Assembly (NCBI RefSeq): GCF_002160955.1
Contig: NZ_NFLN01000015.1
Span: forward strand, 1 to 64,000
Origin: Gemmiger sp. An120
Lineage (GTDB): Bacteria > Bacillota > Clostridia > Oscillospirales > Ruminococcaceae
DNA: 64,000 nucleotides
Direction of reading: 5' to 3'
This document shows positions 62,544 to 64,000 of the stretch, one piece after another. The translations under genes were made by a program, and so were the position numbers. How positions within the stretch are numbered: the first letter of the stretch is position 1; each line of letters starts with the position of its first letter. The notes under the pieces were generated by a model that was not told where the DNA came from, ran no database searches, and saw only the letters and a list, made by a program, of their open reading frames with translations.

Positions 62544-62950
62544 CAGTTCAGGCTGTCTTTCAGCTTTTGCAGCGCGGCGGCAAAAACAGGATTGTCCCGC
62601 AGCGGCCCAAACCGCACGTCCTCATCCACTGCTTTCAGCAGCATCCGGCGCATCTCCCGGGTGCTGGCCAGCTGCCCTTCGGTGCGGGTGTATTCCATCC
62701 CCGGGCGGAACAGATCCTCGTCCGGCAGTACGGCCGGGCCGGTGAAGGTGTCCACATACCGGGCAAACTGTTTCGCCGCGCCCTCCCGGTCGTCTGCCCG
62801 CAGGCAGAGTTCCATCAGCAGCCCGCTGCTGGTGTCCAGCAGGCCGAACAGCCGGGCAGTCTGCCCCAGTACCTCGCATAAGTCTACACCGAAATGACCG
62901 CCCGTTCCGTATATCCGAAAGGTAGGAAATCGGTCTAAAAAACAGGCTGT
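62543..62950 (-). pseudogene. 3' fragment of an unidentified minus-strand gene
   Basis: The minus frame ending at 62543 is protein-like and GC-rich to about 62900 (RFPTFRIYGTGGHFGVDL, ARYVDTFTGPAVLPDEDLF, DPFAAALQKLKDS-like end) but has no ribosome site and runs into AT-rich DNA near 62950. It is probably the back half of a gene cut off by insertion or deletion. Family not recognised. Confidence 0.45.
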
Positions 62951-63012
62951 TTCCACGCTTTCGGAATTGTGGTAAAATAAATTAGCAGATTTGAATATAT
63001 GGAGGTGTACAA

Positions 63013-63387
63013 ATGAAGCGTGAATTAGGAATTGCAAGATGCGGTCTTGCTTGTTGTTTGTGTTCAGAAAATGTCAAGTGCAACGGTTGTGGCTCGAATG
63101 AATGTCCTGATAATGACCGATGTGAAAATAAAAAATGCTCTATTGAAAAAGGTATTTCTCATTGTTATGTGTGCCATGAAGATTGTAAAAAGGGACTATT
63201 AAGCAAAATCAAACCATATACTTTTACTTTGTTTATTAAAAAATATGGAGAAGAAAAACTGCTGGATTGTTTAGAAGAAAATGAGAAAAAAGGCATTGTA
63301 TATCATCGAGAAGGTATAAATGGAGATTATGATGATTTTGACGATGTAGAGCAGCTAATGAAATTTATTTTGACAGGAGTTCGATAG
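63013..63387 (+). CDS. DUF3795 cysteine-rich protein
   Basis: The 124-residue protein has closely spaced cysteines typical of DUF3795: CGLACCLCSENVKCNGCGS, CENKKCSIEKG and CYVCHEDC. It probably binds zinc. Its DNA is strongly AT-rich compared with the window and a TGG-TAAAAT extended -10 lies at about 62971-62979. This base composition suggests recent transfer. RBS GGAGGTGTACAA precedes ATG. Confidence 0.85.
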   Translation: MKRELGIARCGLACCLCSENVKCNGCGSNECPDNDRCENKKCSIEKGISHCYVCHEDCKKGLLSKIKPYTFTLFIKKYGEEKLLDCLEENEKKGIVYHREGINGDYDDFDDVEQLMKFILTGVR

Positions 63388-63419
63388 CTTTCTGTTTCAA
63401 AATTAACAAGGAGATGTAT

Positions 63420-64000
63420 ATGGAACTATCCATACAGGAACGATTAAAAGACCTGCGTGTGGAGCGCGGACTGACGCTGGAACAGCTTGCGGAAAAAACC
63501 CATCTCTCCAAGTCCGCTTTAGGCAGTTATGAGGGGGACAACTTCAAGGACATCAGCCACTATGCCCTTATTGAACTGGCAAAGTTCTATGAAGTGACTG
63601 TTGATTATCTGCTGGGCCGTTCTCAAACAAGAAATCACCCAAACGCCGATCTTGCAGACCTGCATTTGAGTGATGATATGATTGAGCTATTGAAAAGCGG
63701 GCTGGTGGACAATTCTCTTTTGTGTGAGCTGGCGACACACCCGGATTTTCCCCGGCTCATGGCCGACCTTATCCCGGCTTGACTGACCCGCAGCTGCGAC
63801 AGCTTATCGCCGCCCACATTGACGACGACAGCTTTTGCCGCTATGTGATACAGCAGGACATAAACAAGATAGCCTTCGACCTGCGGGAAGCCCACAAGGA
63901 CGATTTTTTCAGCGTCCCGGAGGACAATCCTCTGGAAGATTTTTTGCAGACAGCCGAGGAAGCCGCTAAAGAGGACAGCGACCCGGAGCAGGCGGCTATG
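63420..64000 (+). pseudogene. Frameshifted HTH regulator of conjugative-element type, cut by the window edge
   Basis: ATG 63420 follows AAGGAG. The first 120 residues carry an XRE helix-turn-helix (LTLEQLAEKTHLSKSALGSYE) and a domain common in Tn916/Tn1549-type regulators. The frame stops at TGA 63780, but another frame carries on a matching protein (TDPQLRQLIAAHIDDDSF, VIQQDINKIAFDLREAH) to the window edge. A single-base change near 63765-63785 explains it. The regulator usually stands at one end of an integrative element. Confidence 0.6.

Noticed and set aside
1-64000. CRISPR arrays, rRNA genes and insertion sequences
   Set aside because: No regular repeat-spacer pattern, rRNA stretch or transposase frame was seen on either strand.

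Overview
The window reads as chromosome of a GC-rich gut Firmicute, most likely Oscillospiraceae (Faecalibacterium, Gemmiger or Subdoligranulum-like). The grounds are strong GGAGG ribosome sites, ECF-type vitamin transporters, BlaI/M56 pairs, DUF5050 lipoproteins, and fucose and corrinoid metabolism. The genus is inferred, not proven. No rRNA, CRISPR array or insertion sequence was seen; there is one tRNA, Gly-TCC.

Layout. 1-119: tail of a carbohydrate-active protein. 402-5319: a sigma factor fused to a membrane and extracytoplasmic part, a DUF5050 lipoprotein and two small membrane proteins. 5510-6358: two adjacent frameshifted gene remnants. 6448-7226: a ferredoxin and a polyferredoxin-like membrane protein. 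7342-8913 (minus): a CNNM/CorC protein behind a leader with an acidic upstream peptide and an intrinsic terminator. 9001-15114 (minus): a six-gene corrinoid methyltransferase module, divergent from a PocR-AraC regulator (15286-16548). 16612-20963 (minus): an L-fucose operon (isomerase, kinase, mutarotase, aldolase), divergent from an AraC regulator.

22222-31868: a ROK-regulated operon with a TIM-barrel protein, a transporter, a HyuA-type hydantoinase/oxoprolinase, a HExxH protein, an FAD enzyme, an SGNH hydrolase, a lyxose isomerase and a PfkB kinase. Its substrate cannot be named from sequence. 31933-34373 (minus): an NhaC antiporter and a D-cysteine desulfhydrase-like enzyme. 34521-41582: a BlaI-M56 pair and a 1580-residue surface protein. 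41653-45731 (minus): an ABC transporter operon and an ECF sigma/anti-sigma pair that share the same ECF-type promoter. 46072-49772: SnoaL-GGDEF protein, TetR regulator, hypothetical, phosphoesterase and acetyltransferase.

50147-56378: aldose epimerase, then a two-subunit aconitase X with an Old Yellow Enzyme-type reductase and an MFS carrier. 56628-62472: an ECF transporter (S, fused AA, T) with a PHP phosphoesterase, an inositol-monophosphatase-like enzyme and an RpiR regulator. From about 62950 the DNA turns AT-rich, a minus-strand gene is cut short, and a DUF3795 protein and a frameshifted conjugative-element-type HTH regulator follow, so the right edge probably lies in or beside a mobile element.

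The theme is a set of self-contained catabolic modules, each with its own local regulator. The most unusual items are the membrane-tethered sigma factor, the leader peptide before the CNNM gene, and the corrinoid module whose methyltransferase carries a thioredoxin-like domain and lacks the usual zinc-ligand histidine.
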